Assembly: GCA_903855995.1 (NCBI GenBank)
Contig: CAIOAN010000002.1
Location: 248,001 to 312,000, forward strand
Origin: an uncultured Opitutia bacterium
GTDB taxonomy: Bacteria; Verrucomicrobiota; Verrucomicrobiia; Opitutales; UBA953
Length of the DNA stretch: 64,000 nt
Reading direction: 5' to 3'
Positions 9,231 to 16,885 of this stretch are shown here, one piece after another; within the stretch, counting starts at the first letter, position 1, and every line of letters starts with the position of its first letter. The notes below the pieces were generated by a model. The model was given only the letters and a program-made list of their open reading frames with translations. It made no database searches and had not been told where the DNA came from. A program made the translations under genes and the position numbers.

Positions 9231-10547
9231 CTATCGGCGACGGTTCTTTGACGCTTTGACCCTAACGACCGTCGCCTTCTTTTTCTTCAGCGGGGCGATC
9301 TTCTTCTTAGCCACCGCTTTACCGGGCGACTTCTTCTTTGCGGCTGGCTTGGACTTCTTCGGGAGAGGCTTCTTGGCGACGACCTTGGCCTTTTGGGCCG
9401 GAACTGGCTTGGCCTTGGCTTTGACGGCATCCTTCTTCGCCGGCTTCGCCTTCTCCTTGGCCTTCGGAGCGACCACCTTCGCCACGTGTACCTTGGCGAG
9501 ACGCTTGGCCACCGCTGGCTCAACGTAGGGGGCCGGGGCCTTCGGACGCTGATCGACCGGACCTTTGACGGCGGCCCAAAGTTTATCGCGGAATTCCTGG
9601 ATGCCGGCTTGGGAGTAACAAGAAATCGGGATGACGATATCCTTCACGCGTTCCTGGAACAGCTTCAGTTTCGCCGCGGCTTCAGGGAGGTCCATCTTGT
9701 TGGCCACGATGATGCGCGGCTTCGCGGCGAGAATCGGCGAGTAGAGGCGAAGTTCGCGCTCAAGGATGCGGTGGTCGTCCCACGGATTACGGTTCTCGCT
9801 GCCGGCCATATCGATGATGAACACCAGCAACGAACAGCGTTCGACGTGGCGAAGGAACTGGTGACCGAGGCCGCGGTTTTCGTGGGCGCCTTCGATGAGA
9901 CCAGGAATATCGGCCATCACGATGCGGTCGAAACGATCTTCGTAATCGATCACGCCCACGTTGACGTGCAAGGTCGTGAACGGATACGGCGCCATCTTCG
10001 GACGGGCGGCCGTGAGGAGATTCGTAAGCGTCGACTTGCCGGCGTTCGGGTAGCCCACGAGGCCGATGTCGGCGATGGTCTTCAGCACGATGCGGAAGGT
10101 CCCTTCTTCTCCGGGGTAACCCGGGGTCGTGCGACGCGGAGCCTGATTGACCGAGCTCTTGAAATTCATGTTGCCCATGCCGCCTTTGCCACCGGCGAGA
10201 AGGATGACGCGTTCACCGTGCTCGGTGAGTTCAGCCACGAGACGGTTGGAGCCCTCTTCGAGCACCTGCGTGCCCGGAGGCACTGGCAGAATCAAATCGC
10301 CACCATCAGGCCCAGCGCACTGGCGACCCATCCCAGGGGCACCATTACGAGCGCGGCGGTGAGGCTGCCAGCGGTAGTGCTGTAGGTCGCCTTCGTTACG
10401 ATCGCAGACCAGTACGACGTCGCCACCCTTGCCACCGTTACCGCCGTCGGGGCCGCCCTTTGGAATAAATTTCTCACGGCGGAAGCTGACGCAGCCGTGG
10501 CCGCCGTCTCCGGACTTCAATACAACCTTGGCTTCGTCGATAAACAT
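9231..10547 (-). CDS. obgE: Obg GTPase with a long lysine/alanine/proline-rich C-terminal tail
   Basis: A conserved ribosome-assembly GTPase. The glycine-rich Obg domain opens with MFIDEAKVVLKSGDGGHG and is followed by the G domain: G1 GYPNAGKST, G3 ADIPGLIEGAH, G4 NKMDLPEA, and G5 around IPISCYS. The core ends near residue 330. The remaining ~105 residues are a low-complexity basic tail built from AK, KP and KK units, ending KASKNRRR, which resembles histone-H1-like or AlgP-like tails and not an ordinary Obg C-terminal domain. The reading frame is continuous, and the G-rich/C-rich codons agree with the gene, so it is not a frameshift. An imperfect hairpin (CCTCC...GGAGG, 10564-10589) lies just upstream. 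Confidence 0.93.
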   Translation of the reverse strand: MFIDEAKVVLKSGDGGHGCVSFRREKFIPKGGPDGGNGGKGGDVVLVCDRNEGDLQHYRWQPHRRARNGAPGMGRQCAGPDGGDLILPVPPGTQVLEEGSNRLVAELTEHGERVILLAGGKGGMGNMNFKSSVNQAPRRTTPGYPGEEGTFRIVLKTIADIGLVGYPNAGKSTLTNLLTAARPKMAPYPFTTLHVNVGVIDYEDRFDRIVMADIPGLIEGAHENRGLGHQFLRHVERCSLLVFIIDMAGSENRNPWDDHRILERELRLYSPILAAKPRIIVANKMDLPEAAAKLKLFQERVKDIVIPISCYSQAGIQEFRDKLWAAVKGPVDQRPKAPAPYVEPAVAKRLAKVHVAKVVAPKAKEKAKPAKKDAVKAKAKPVPAQKAKVVAKKPLPKKSKPAAKKKSPGKAVAKKKIAPLKKKKATVVRVKASKNRRR

Positions 10548-10601
10548 TTGCCCCTTAAGTAGGCCTCCCCTGCCCCGAGGGCGAGGAGGAAAGGCGATGG
10601 T

Positions 10602-11384
10602 TTAGCGCTCCAGCCCGCGCGAACGACGCAACCAGCGCTCAATCGGCGAGAAGAAGATGAGGTTGGCCAGCAAGCCGACCAGCATCACCACCGCCATCAC
10701 GCCCATGACCTGATCCATGCGGAGCAACTCACGGCCTGCATTAAGGAGCGAGCCAAGGCCGAAGCCCGTGACAATCACCACGAAGATTTCCGCCGCCATC
10801 AAAGAGCGCCAAGCAAAGGCCCACCCCTGCTTCATCCCACTGAGCACGCCCGGAAGCGCGGCGGGGAAAATCACGCGATACCAAAGATGCCAGCCCTTGG
10901 ATCCCATAGTCTGGGCTGCCCGCAAGTAGAGCGGCTCAACATTCAGGACGGACTCCTGGACGGCAATGACGACGGCCCAGACCGTACCCATCACGACGAC
11001 GAAGAGCACGGCTTCCTCCCGGATGCCGAACCAGAGTAACGCTAGGGGCACCCAGCAAACAGAAGGTAAGGTCTGCAGGCCGAGGGCAAGGACGCCCAGC
11101 GTATCACGAATCCAGCGGACGCGAGCGCAGAGGGCACCCAGCGGCACGCCCAGCGCGGCACCGATAGCGAATCCGATGATGAGTCGGCGCATCGTCACCC
11201 AGGTTGCTGAAAGGAGCTCGCCACTGAGGAGGGCCTCCCAGAACCACTGTAGAATATGCGAAGGGGCCGGCACCAGCACCTCGTTGACGTGGCCCGTGCG
11301 CACGAACCACTCCCAACCGCCGAGGAAGAGAACGGCGATGAGGGTCGGAATGACCGGACGTGGAAGCTTCGAAGCCATGATCAC
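10602..11384 (-). CDS. ABC transporter permease (SsuC/TauC/NrtB family)
   Basis: A 260-residue inner-membrane permease with about six hydrophobic helices. It carries the cytoplasmic EAA-type loop typical of BPD_transp_1 (RAAQTMGSKGWHLWYRVIFPAALP), which docks the ATPase. Its family imports sulfonates, taurine, nitrate or pyrimidine precursors, and substrate cannot be read from the permease. Its start overlaps the stop of the upstream ATPase gene by 4 bases, so the two are co-translated. A second ATG two codons downstream is equally possible as the start. Confidence 0.88.
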   Translation of the reverse strand: MIMASKLPRPVIPTLIAVLFLGGWEWFVRTGHVNEVLVPAPSHILQWFWEALLSGELLSATWVTMRRLIIGFAIGAALGVPLGALCARVRWIRDTLGVLALGLQTLPSVCWVPLALLWFGIREEAVLFVVVMGTVWAVVIAVQESVLNVEPLYLRAAQTMGSKGWHLWYRVIFPAALPGVLSGMKQGWAFAWRSLMAAEIFVVIVTGFGLGSLLNAGRELLRMDQVMGVMAVVMLVGLLANLIFFSPIERWLRRSRGLER

Positions 11385-12169
11385 TTAGCGAGATGGGCGG
11401 ACAGGGCTTCAGTCACCTCGGAGGCGAGCGTGGCGAGGGAGGGATCGTTCATGCGGCGCGGGCGGGGCAGATTCACATCAAAGACCTGTTGGACGCGGCC
11501 AGGATTGGGCGAAAACAGTACGACCCGGTCACCGAGGCAGACCGCTTCACGAATATTATGCGTCACGAGCACGATGGTCTTCTTCCGCTTCGTGAAGATC
11601 TCCTGGATATCGCCATAGAGCTGCTCACGCGTAAGCGCATCGAGGGCGGAGAACGGCTCGTCCATCAGTAACACCCTCGGATTCGGGGCAAGTGAACGGG
11701 CCAGCGCAACGCGCTGACGCATCCCACCGGAAAGTTCATGCGGACGGGCCTTCTCCTTATCGCCGAGGCCAACAAGGTTCAGGTAATAGCGAGCCGACTC
11801 CAGGCGTTCGGCTTCGGTGAGGTCAGGCTTGAGGCGAAGACCGAACATCACGTTCTCCAGCGCATTGAGCCAAGGAAACAGTGCATCCTGTTGGAACATC
11901 ACCAAGCGATCGCGGCCGGGGGCCACGACTTCCTGATCACCAAGCCGGATTTGGCCTTCGTTCGTATGCTCCAGCCCGGCCAGTAAGCTGAGCAGGGTCG
12001 ATTTACCGCAACCGGAGGGGCCGACGACCGCCAGAAACTCCCCTTCCCTCACGTCTAAGGTGATATCCTCTAACGCCGTAACCTTGCCAGCTGCCCCTTC
12101 AAAACGTTTGGTGACGTTACGAAGGGTTAACGCCGGAAGATTGGCGGCCTTATCGCTGGGGGAACTCAT
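11381..12169 (-). CDS. ABC transporter ATP-binding protein (SsuB/TauB/NrtD family)
   Basis: A 262-residue nucleotide-binding subunit that powers import by the adjacent permease. Walker A is GPSGCGKST, the Q-loop region is MFQQDALFPW, the ABC signature is LSGGMRQR, Walker B is VLLMDEPFSALD, and the switch His is in VTHNIREA. The length fits single-domain ATPases of the nitrate/sulfonate/taurine group. It lies 151 bases after the binding-protein gene and overlaps the permease gene. The spacer upstream is AT-rich compared with its surroundings, so an internal promoter or mRNA processing site is possible. Confidence 0.9.
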   Translation of the reverse strand: MSSPSDKAANLPALTLRNVTKRFEGAAGKVTALEDITLDVREGEFLAVVGPSGCGKSTLLSLLAGLEHTNEGQIRLGDQEVVAPGRDRLVMFQQDALFPWLNALENVMFGLRLKPDLTEAERLESARYYLNLVGLGDKEKARPHELSGGMRQRVALARSLAPNPRVLLMDEPFSALDALTREQLYGDIQEIFTKRKKTIVLVTHNIREAVCLGDRVVLFSPNPGRVQQVFDVNLPRPRRMNDPSLATLASEVTEALSAHLAK

Positions 12170-12320
12170 GGAACGAACCGAGGGTATAACTTGGGGCTCT
12201 GGGCTGAATATGTCAAGATTAGTTAAGTTATCAGGATTAAGACGATTCCCCTAGTAATCAAAGCCTATACCGCAACTCCTACCTCGTTCACGGGGCCCAT
12301 AGCTTTGAACTAATTGGCCC

Positions 12321-13331
12321 TTACTTGGCCAATGGCGCTGGATCGGCGACCAAGGACTCGAGCAGCGGTTCGATGGGGGCGTCGCCCCTGAGAAGACCTG
12401 AATCCTTTGAATCCTTCAACGCTTGGGTAAAAGCGGCGGTCAGTCGCACCTTCCTGGCAGCATCGTCTTCGCGAGCATCGAAGATCACGCGGCCAAGTGC
12501 CGGACCGATGAGGGAGGCCTTGGGCGGGGTCGAACGGGTTTCGGAACCGATGCCAGCGATGACCAATTTCTCGTGCCACGACTGCTCAGCGAGCAACTTA
12601 TCGCGGAGAGCATAATGAGAGCGAACAAAGGCCTCGATGCCCTTGCCGTTCTTAGCGAGCGCGGTCTTCGAGGAAGTCAGCACCGTGATGATTGCGTCCT
12701 TCTTCTCGACGAGGACTTCGCCGCCGAATTCGCTCGTGAGACGGGTGACCCAGGGCTCAACCGTCCAGGCTGCATCGATATCGCCGCGAGAGAATAGTAG
12801 CACCATCTCGGCGTTCTGCGCTGGAATGACCTGGGCGTCGCCACCGCTGATGGTGACTTTAAGCCCGCCATCGCGAAGCCAGACGCGAGCGTCGATGTCC
12901 TGCGTGTTACCGAGCTGCGGGGTGGAAAGACGACGGCCGATGAAATCCTTCGGGGTCTTCAGCCCGAGTCCTTTGCGGACGACGAGGGCGTTGCCGCCGT
13001 GAGCAACAGAAGCCAGCACGCGGATTTCATTACCTTTCGTGCGGACGTGAGCGTTGATGACGGGCGACGGACCGATGTAGGTCAAATCGACCGCACCAGC
13101 AAGGAGGGCTTCAATCGCGGAAGGGCCCGCGTTAAACGCCCGCCATTCAATCTTCGAACCTTTCGGTAGATGCGCGAGATGCCAGTCCGTACCTTCGCGT
13201 TCGAGCTGGCGAGCCGCGAGGGCCGGGGAGTGGGTGAGGTTCGGGAAGAATCCAACCCGCAGCGTCACCGGTTCCTCGGCCGCGCTGACAAGGGAGGCGA
13301 AAATCAAAAAGGGGAGAGAGAAAACTCGCAT
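12321..13331 (-). CDS. ABC transporter substrate-binding protein (sulfonate/taurine/nitrate type)
   Basis: A 336-residue periplasmic binding protein with signal peptide (MRVFSLPFLIFASLVSA). The mature part starts with the family pattern TLRVGFFPNLTHSPALAA. It continues with IEALLAGAVDLTYIGPSPVINA and, later, DIDAAWTVEPWVTRL, all hallmarks of the SsuA/TauA/NrtA fold. Given the neighbouring Rrf2-type regulator and porin, an organosulfur or sulfate-related substrate is the best guess, but nitrate or another anion is not excluded. A short hairpin (ATTGGCC/GGCCAAT, 12313-12333) overlaps its stop codon. Confidence 0.85.
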   Translation of the reverse strand: MRVFSLPFLIFASLVSAAEEPVTLRVGFFPNLTHSPALAARQLEREGTDWHLAHLPKGSKIEWRAFNAGPSAIEALLAGAVDLTYIGPSPVINAHVRTKGNEIRVLASVAHGGNALVVRKGLGLKTPKDFIGRRLSTPQLGNTQDIDARVWLRDGGLKVTISGGDAQVIPAQNAEMVLLFSRGDIDAAWTVEPWVTRLTSEFGGEVLVEKKDAIITVLTSSKTALAKNGKGIEAFVRSHYALRDKLLAEQSWHEKLVIAGIGSETRSTPPKASLIGPALGRVIFDAREDDAARKVRLTAAFTQALKDSKDSGLLRGDAPIEPLLESLVADPAPLAK

Positions 13332-13357
13332 ACGTGAGAATCAGGTGAAGAAATTAC

Positions 13358-14704
13358 TCAGAAGCTAAACTGATAGCGAGTCAGCAAAGCACGCTCAGGA
13401 TGGCTGGTGACGGAACTCGCGGAGGGAACGGCACCGGAGAAGAGACCAAACCGCGTGTATTCGAAGTCGACCGAGAAACGATAAAACCGATTCAGGTACC
13501 AATTTATGCCGATGCCTAACGTCTCCGCCGAGCGGGCGGACTTCGTCGGATCAGCGAACCCCGTCGAACCCCCATTGACGAAGGATTTATCGTCGAAGCG
13601 AATGGAGGCAATACGCGCCACCAGTTCAACCGCGCCCAAAGTTCCCGTAGCGCGATCAAAGTCATGGGCGGGGATGACGCCGCTGTAACTCGATTTCTCA
13701 CCCGTAAGCACATACCCACCTTCAATCTGCCAGGCGCTATGACGCAAATTACCGATTGCTGCACCGCGCTTCACATCAGCGGACGAAGCAGCGTATTCGG
13801 CAAATAATCCGAAGGCACCGTTGTAATAGGAAAGCTGCGGAGAAAGCCGCCGGATCTTGCCGTTGGCGAAGGTATTGGCATTATAAGTAAAAATCGTCTG
13901 CTGGCCGTCGGATTTATACCCTGGCGTCAATGAGCCAGAGGCATCCTGCAGTCCGTAAGTGCTACCGAGGCCGATCGACAGGCCTTGCAAGACGGACGCG
14001 GAATCCTTCACCCACGGAGAGAACATGACGCGCGCGGCAAGATCCTTCCCGTCATTGGAGTCCGACTGCGTAAGATTATTCCCCCCGTCAAACGTGCCAT
14101 TAAACACTCCCACCGCATAGGTAATTCGACCATCAGCAAGAACTCCGCCCAGTTGGGCGCCAATATCACGATTGGGTAATAGCTGAGACACCAAAGACCG
14201 CTCAGTGAAAAATAGGGTAGAGGAATCTCCCTGTAACTGTTCCAACCCGATGGGCGTCTTAAAGCGACCGAGCTTTAATTGAAGTTCAGGCGAATACGTC
14301 ACCGTGACATTGGCATCCAGTAAACTTGCCGAACTGGAAGCGAACTCACCGATCAGCTGGTATTCCGTCGTGTTGGCAAATTTTCCTTCGAGCCCGAGTC
14401 GAGCACGCCGAATCAGAAAGGCGTCGTTATCGATGGCCTTATCAAAAAACCAGCGGGAATCGACTTGGAGCAGACCGCGAAGACGTAAGGACGTGGATGT
14501 ATCGGGCGAAACGAGGGCGAAGCCTTTGTCACCGGCCGTAGTCTCGGCGCGCTGAAGGGGGCGCACCTTGGCGTCGAGCTCGGCGATACGAGCCTTCAAG
14601 GCATCGATCTGTTCCTGGACGGTCGGCTCCGCGGCCAAGGCCACCGAAGCGAAGGCCAGGAGAGCGGCGAGCGGGAGGATGGTGTTACGTTGGGTGGTTT
14701 TCAT
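13358..14704 (-). CDS. OprP/OprO-like anion-selective porin
   Basis: A 448-residue outer-membrane porin of the phosphate-selective porin O/P family. It has a signal peptide to about residue 24 and a short coiled-coil (VQEQIDALKARIAELDAKV). A β-barrel follows, beginning RLRGLLQVDSRWFF and containing the family block LIRRARLGLEGKF, and the chain ends in YQFSF, a typical β-signal with terminal Phe. The coiled coil is expected to help trimerise and anchor the barrel. It is the first gene of the porin-SBP-ATPase-permease unit, so it probably admits the ABC importer's anionic substrate through the outer membrane. Confidence 0.85.
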   Translation of the reverse strand: MKTTQRNTILPLAALLAFASVALAAEPTVQEQIDALKARIAELDAKVRPLQRAETTAGDKGFALVSPDTSTSLRLRGLLQVDSRWFFDKAIDNDAFLIRRARLGLEGKFANTTEYQLIGEFASSSASLLDANVTVTYSPELQLKLGRFKTPIGLEQLQGDSSTLFFTERSLVSQLLPNRDIGAQLGGVLADGRITYAVGVFNGTFDGGNNLTQSDSNDGKDLAARVMFSPWVKDSASVLQGLSIGLGSTYGLQDASGSLTPGYKSDGQQTIFTYNANTFANGKIRRLSPQLSYYNGAFGLFAEYAASSADVKRGAAIGNLRHSAWQIEGGYVLTGEKSSYSGVIPAHDFDRATGTLGAVELVARIASIRFDDKSFVNGGSTGFADPTKSARSAETLGIGINWYLNRFYRFSVDFEYTRFGLFSGAVPSASSVTSHPERALLTRYQFSF

Positions 14705-14749
14705 GGCTTGGCTTGGTTGGCGGAAGTGACCTTTTATTAAGGTGACATC

Positions 14750-14778
14750 ATTAGTTATGATAAAATGATTAGGGTCAA
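14750..14778 (-). promoter_or_regulatory. Candidate sigma-70 promoter of the porin/ABC unit
   Basis: On the minus strand a TTGACC hexamer (14778-14773) is separated by 17 bases from ACTAAT (14755-14750), leaving a leader of about 45 bases to the porin ATG. The matches are partial (5 of 6 and 4 of 6). Confidence 0.35.
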
Positions 14779-14795
14779 TATAAGACTACTATTTT

Positions 14796-14817
14796 GGTAT
14801 GTTTTTATTAACATACC
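14796..14817. promoter_or_regulatory. Perfect inverted repeat, candidate operator of the porin/ABC unit
   Basis: GGTATGTT and AACATACC form a perfect 8-bp inverted repeat with a 6-base T/A spacer. It sits in a 215-base AT-rich gap between the porin gene and the Rrf2-type regulator gene, just upstream of the candidate -35 element. The size and symmetry fit a dimeric regulator site. The neighbouring Rrf2 protein is the obvious candidate ligand, by position only. Confidence 0.45.
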
Positions 14818-14919
14818 CATCAATGACTTACATAATTATCCCAGAAAACGTGGCCGATAAACACCCCAAGCCAGTATGTTTAATGAGCGACTCACACCCC
14901 TTCCCTGCCCTTCTGCAGA

Positions 14920-15468
14920 TCAGATGAAGTAATCAGGCAGCAGATTGGAGATCAAACCGTCCGTCAGCCTTCCCTTGCCGGCATTCTCAAATGATTCGTC
15001 TCCGCCGATGAAAGCGGGCCGACGTCCGGAACTGACGAACTTCTTATGCGCGACCTGCACGACCGAACTCAGCGTATGGCGATCCAGGATGTCGGAGATG
15101 GCATTGCGTACGTCGAGCATGAGCATGCGCAGGCCGCAGTTTGCTTCGTCGGGACATGAACACCGCTCATAGGCCGTGTGCGAAGCGCAAGCGACGGGAG
15201 CGAGCGGTCCTTCGATATGGCGGATGATCTGGCCGAGCGAGATCTGTTCAGCCGGACGCGAGAGACGATAGCCGCCGTTGCGTCCTCGCTGGCCCTCCAC
15301 GAAGCCTCCGTCTCGCAGGTCGTTCATGATCTGTTCGAGGAATTTTTCCGGGATGTTGTCGGACGAGGAAATCTCGGCGACGCGTAGCTGCTTGCGACCG
15401 AAAGCCTCGCCGAGTCCCAGGCAAATCAGGGCTCGGAGCGCGTATTCGCCTTTGCGTGACAGCTTCAT
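14920..15468 (-). CDS. Rrf2 family transcriptional regulator with a cysteine cluster
   Basis: A 182-residue winged-helix regulator of the Rrf2 (IscR/CymR/NsrR) family. The N-terminal MKLSRKGEYALRALICLG, the recognition region IPEKFLEQIMNDLRDGGFV and the wing RGRNGGYRLSRP are characteristic. Cysteines at residues 94, 103, 105 and 111 (in VACASHTAYERCSCPDEANC) fall where IscR and NsrR hold their [2Fe-2S] or [4Fe-4S] cluster, although the spacing differs, so cluster sensing is plausible but unproven. It lies between the porin/ABC unit and an Nramp gene, all on the minus strand. Likely targets are sulfur or metal uptake. Confidence 0.88.
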   Translation of the reverse strand: MKLSRKGEYALRALICLGLGEAFGRKQLRVAEISSSDNIPEKFLEQIMNDLRDGGFVEGQRGRNGGYRLSRPAEQISLGQIIRHIEGPLAPVACASHTAYERCSCPDEANCGLRMLMLDVRNAISDILDRHTLSSVVQVAHKKFVSSGRRPAFIGGDESFENAGKGRLTDGLISNLLPDYFI

Positions 15469-15516
15469 TCTTCACCTTGATAAGACGAGGCGAAGAGGGG
15501 TCTCACAATTAAATAA

Positions 15517-16794
15517 TCAGAAGGCACTCACGACGAACCAGAGGCTGGCACCGACCACGACCGCCGTCGCGAACCATCCCAGTAGGCTCAGCCAGCGCGG
15601 GGCGACGAAAGCCCCCATCCGGCCGGCATCGGCCGTAATGCGCACCAAGGGCCAGCAGGCGAAGCCCAGCTGGAGGCTTAAAATCACCTGACTCCAGACG
15701 AGTAGCGACTCCACCTTACCCTCGCCTGTCAGGCCGATGACGAGCAAGGCTGGCACGAGCGCGGCGATACGCGTGGCCGCTCGCACGACCCAACCGGTGC
15801 TTTTAATCTTCAAGAAACCCTCGAGCACAATCTGGCCGGCCATGGTGCCGGTGATCGTCGCGTTCTGGCCAGAGGCGAGTAAGGCCAGCGCGAAGAGTGT
15901 ACCGGCGATGGTGGAGCCGAGTGCACCGTCTAAAAGGCGATGTGCTTCACGGATATCCGTCACGGCGACTTGGCCGGTTTTGTGAAAGACCGCGGCACTT
16001 AGCACGAGCAAGCCCGCGTTAACAAAAAAGGCGAAGGTGAGTGCAATGGTGGAGTCGTAAGTCGCGAAACGCATCGCCTCGCGGCGTTCCGCCTCCGTCG
16101 AGCCTTGGGCCCGGGTGCCGACGATGGAGGAATGCAGATAGAGGTTATGCGGCATCACGGTCGCACCGATGATGCCCAGTGCCACGAAAAGCATCCCTGG
16201 GCGCGTGATTACATCCGTCGAAGGAATGAAGCCGTGAAGCAAGGCTGCGACGGAAGGCTGGGCGAGTAGCAGCTCTACTCCTACGCAGGAGGCGATGGTG
16301 AGTACCAATACGGCGACCAGTGATTCGAGCCAGCGATAGCCGAGACGATTCAACGCCAAAAGAACCAGCACATCCAGGGCGGTAATCATGGCTCCGAAGA
16401 GCAGTGGGATGTGGAAAAGAATCTGCAGGGCTATCGCCGAACCGAGCAGCTCGGCAAGGTCCATGGCCACGATGCCAATCTGCGCCGAAACCCACAGAAA
16501 CTTGGTCACCCCGATGGAATAACGCTCACGACAGGCTTGGGCGAGGTCGAGGCCGGTGGCGACGTTGAGGCGAACGCAAAGGTGCTGGAAAAGAATGGCC
16601 ATCAGGTTCGACAGCAGAATGACCCAGAGTAGCGAATAGCCGAAACGCGAACCACCCTCTAGGTCGGTGGCCCAGTTGCCGGGATCCATGTAGCCGACCG
16701 AGACGAGAAAGCCTGGGCCCACAAATGCGAGGAAACGACGGAAAGCACCGAGGCGCGAGGCCTCGAGGGCTTGGGTCGGTTCGCCTGTTCGCAT
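15517..16794 (-). CDS. Nramp family divalent metal transporter (MntH-like)
   Basis: A 425-residue inner-membrane proton-coupled Mn2+/Fe2+ importer with about 11 helices. Both metal-binding helices are intact: DPGNWATDLEGG in TM1 and MPHNLYLHSS in TM6. The length is normal. It is transcribed toward the Rrf2 regulator gene, 48 bases away, so the two may share a transcript. Mn versus Fe selectivity cannot be read reliably from sequence. Confidence 0.9.
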   Translation of the reverse strand: MRTGEPTQALEASRLGAFRRFLAFVGPGFLVSVGYMDPGNWATDLEGGSRFGYSLLWVILLSNLMAILFQHLCVRLNVATGLDLAQACRERYSIGVTKFLWVSAQIGIVAMDLAELLGSAIALQILFHIPLLFGAMITALDVLVLLALNRLGYRWLESLVAVLVLTIASCVGVELLLAQPSVAALLHGFIPSTDVITRPGMLFVALGIIGATVMPHNLYLHSSIVGTRAQGSTEAERREAMRFATYDSTIALTFAFFVNAGLLVLSAAVFHKTGQVAVTDIREAHRLLDGALGSTIAGTLFALALLASGQNATITGTMAGQIVLEGFLKIKSTGWVVRAATRIAALVPALLVIGLTGEGKVESLLVWSQVILSLQLGFACWPLVRITADAGRMGAFVAPRWLSLLGWFATAVVVGASLWFVVSAF

Positions 16795-16885
16795 CAGGGT
16801 TAAGCGTTTAGGCTGAGGCTCAAAGTGTCAATCCGCCTAACCTTTTTCACCTTTGCACCGCCTGCCCACCCGCTAAGGTTCGCCT

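Noticed and set aside
9256-9528. A small hydrophobic-looking plus-strand frame opposite the Obg tail
   Set aside because: Lys codons (AAG) read in reverse give CTT, so the Phe/Leu-rich look is an artefact of the lysine-rich Obg tail.
12313-12333. Hairpin ATTGGCC/GGCCAAT over the stop of the binding-protein gene
   Set aside because: It is short (7 bp) and lacks a U-run, and the next gene of the same system lies downstream. It was not listed as a terminator.
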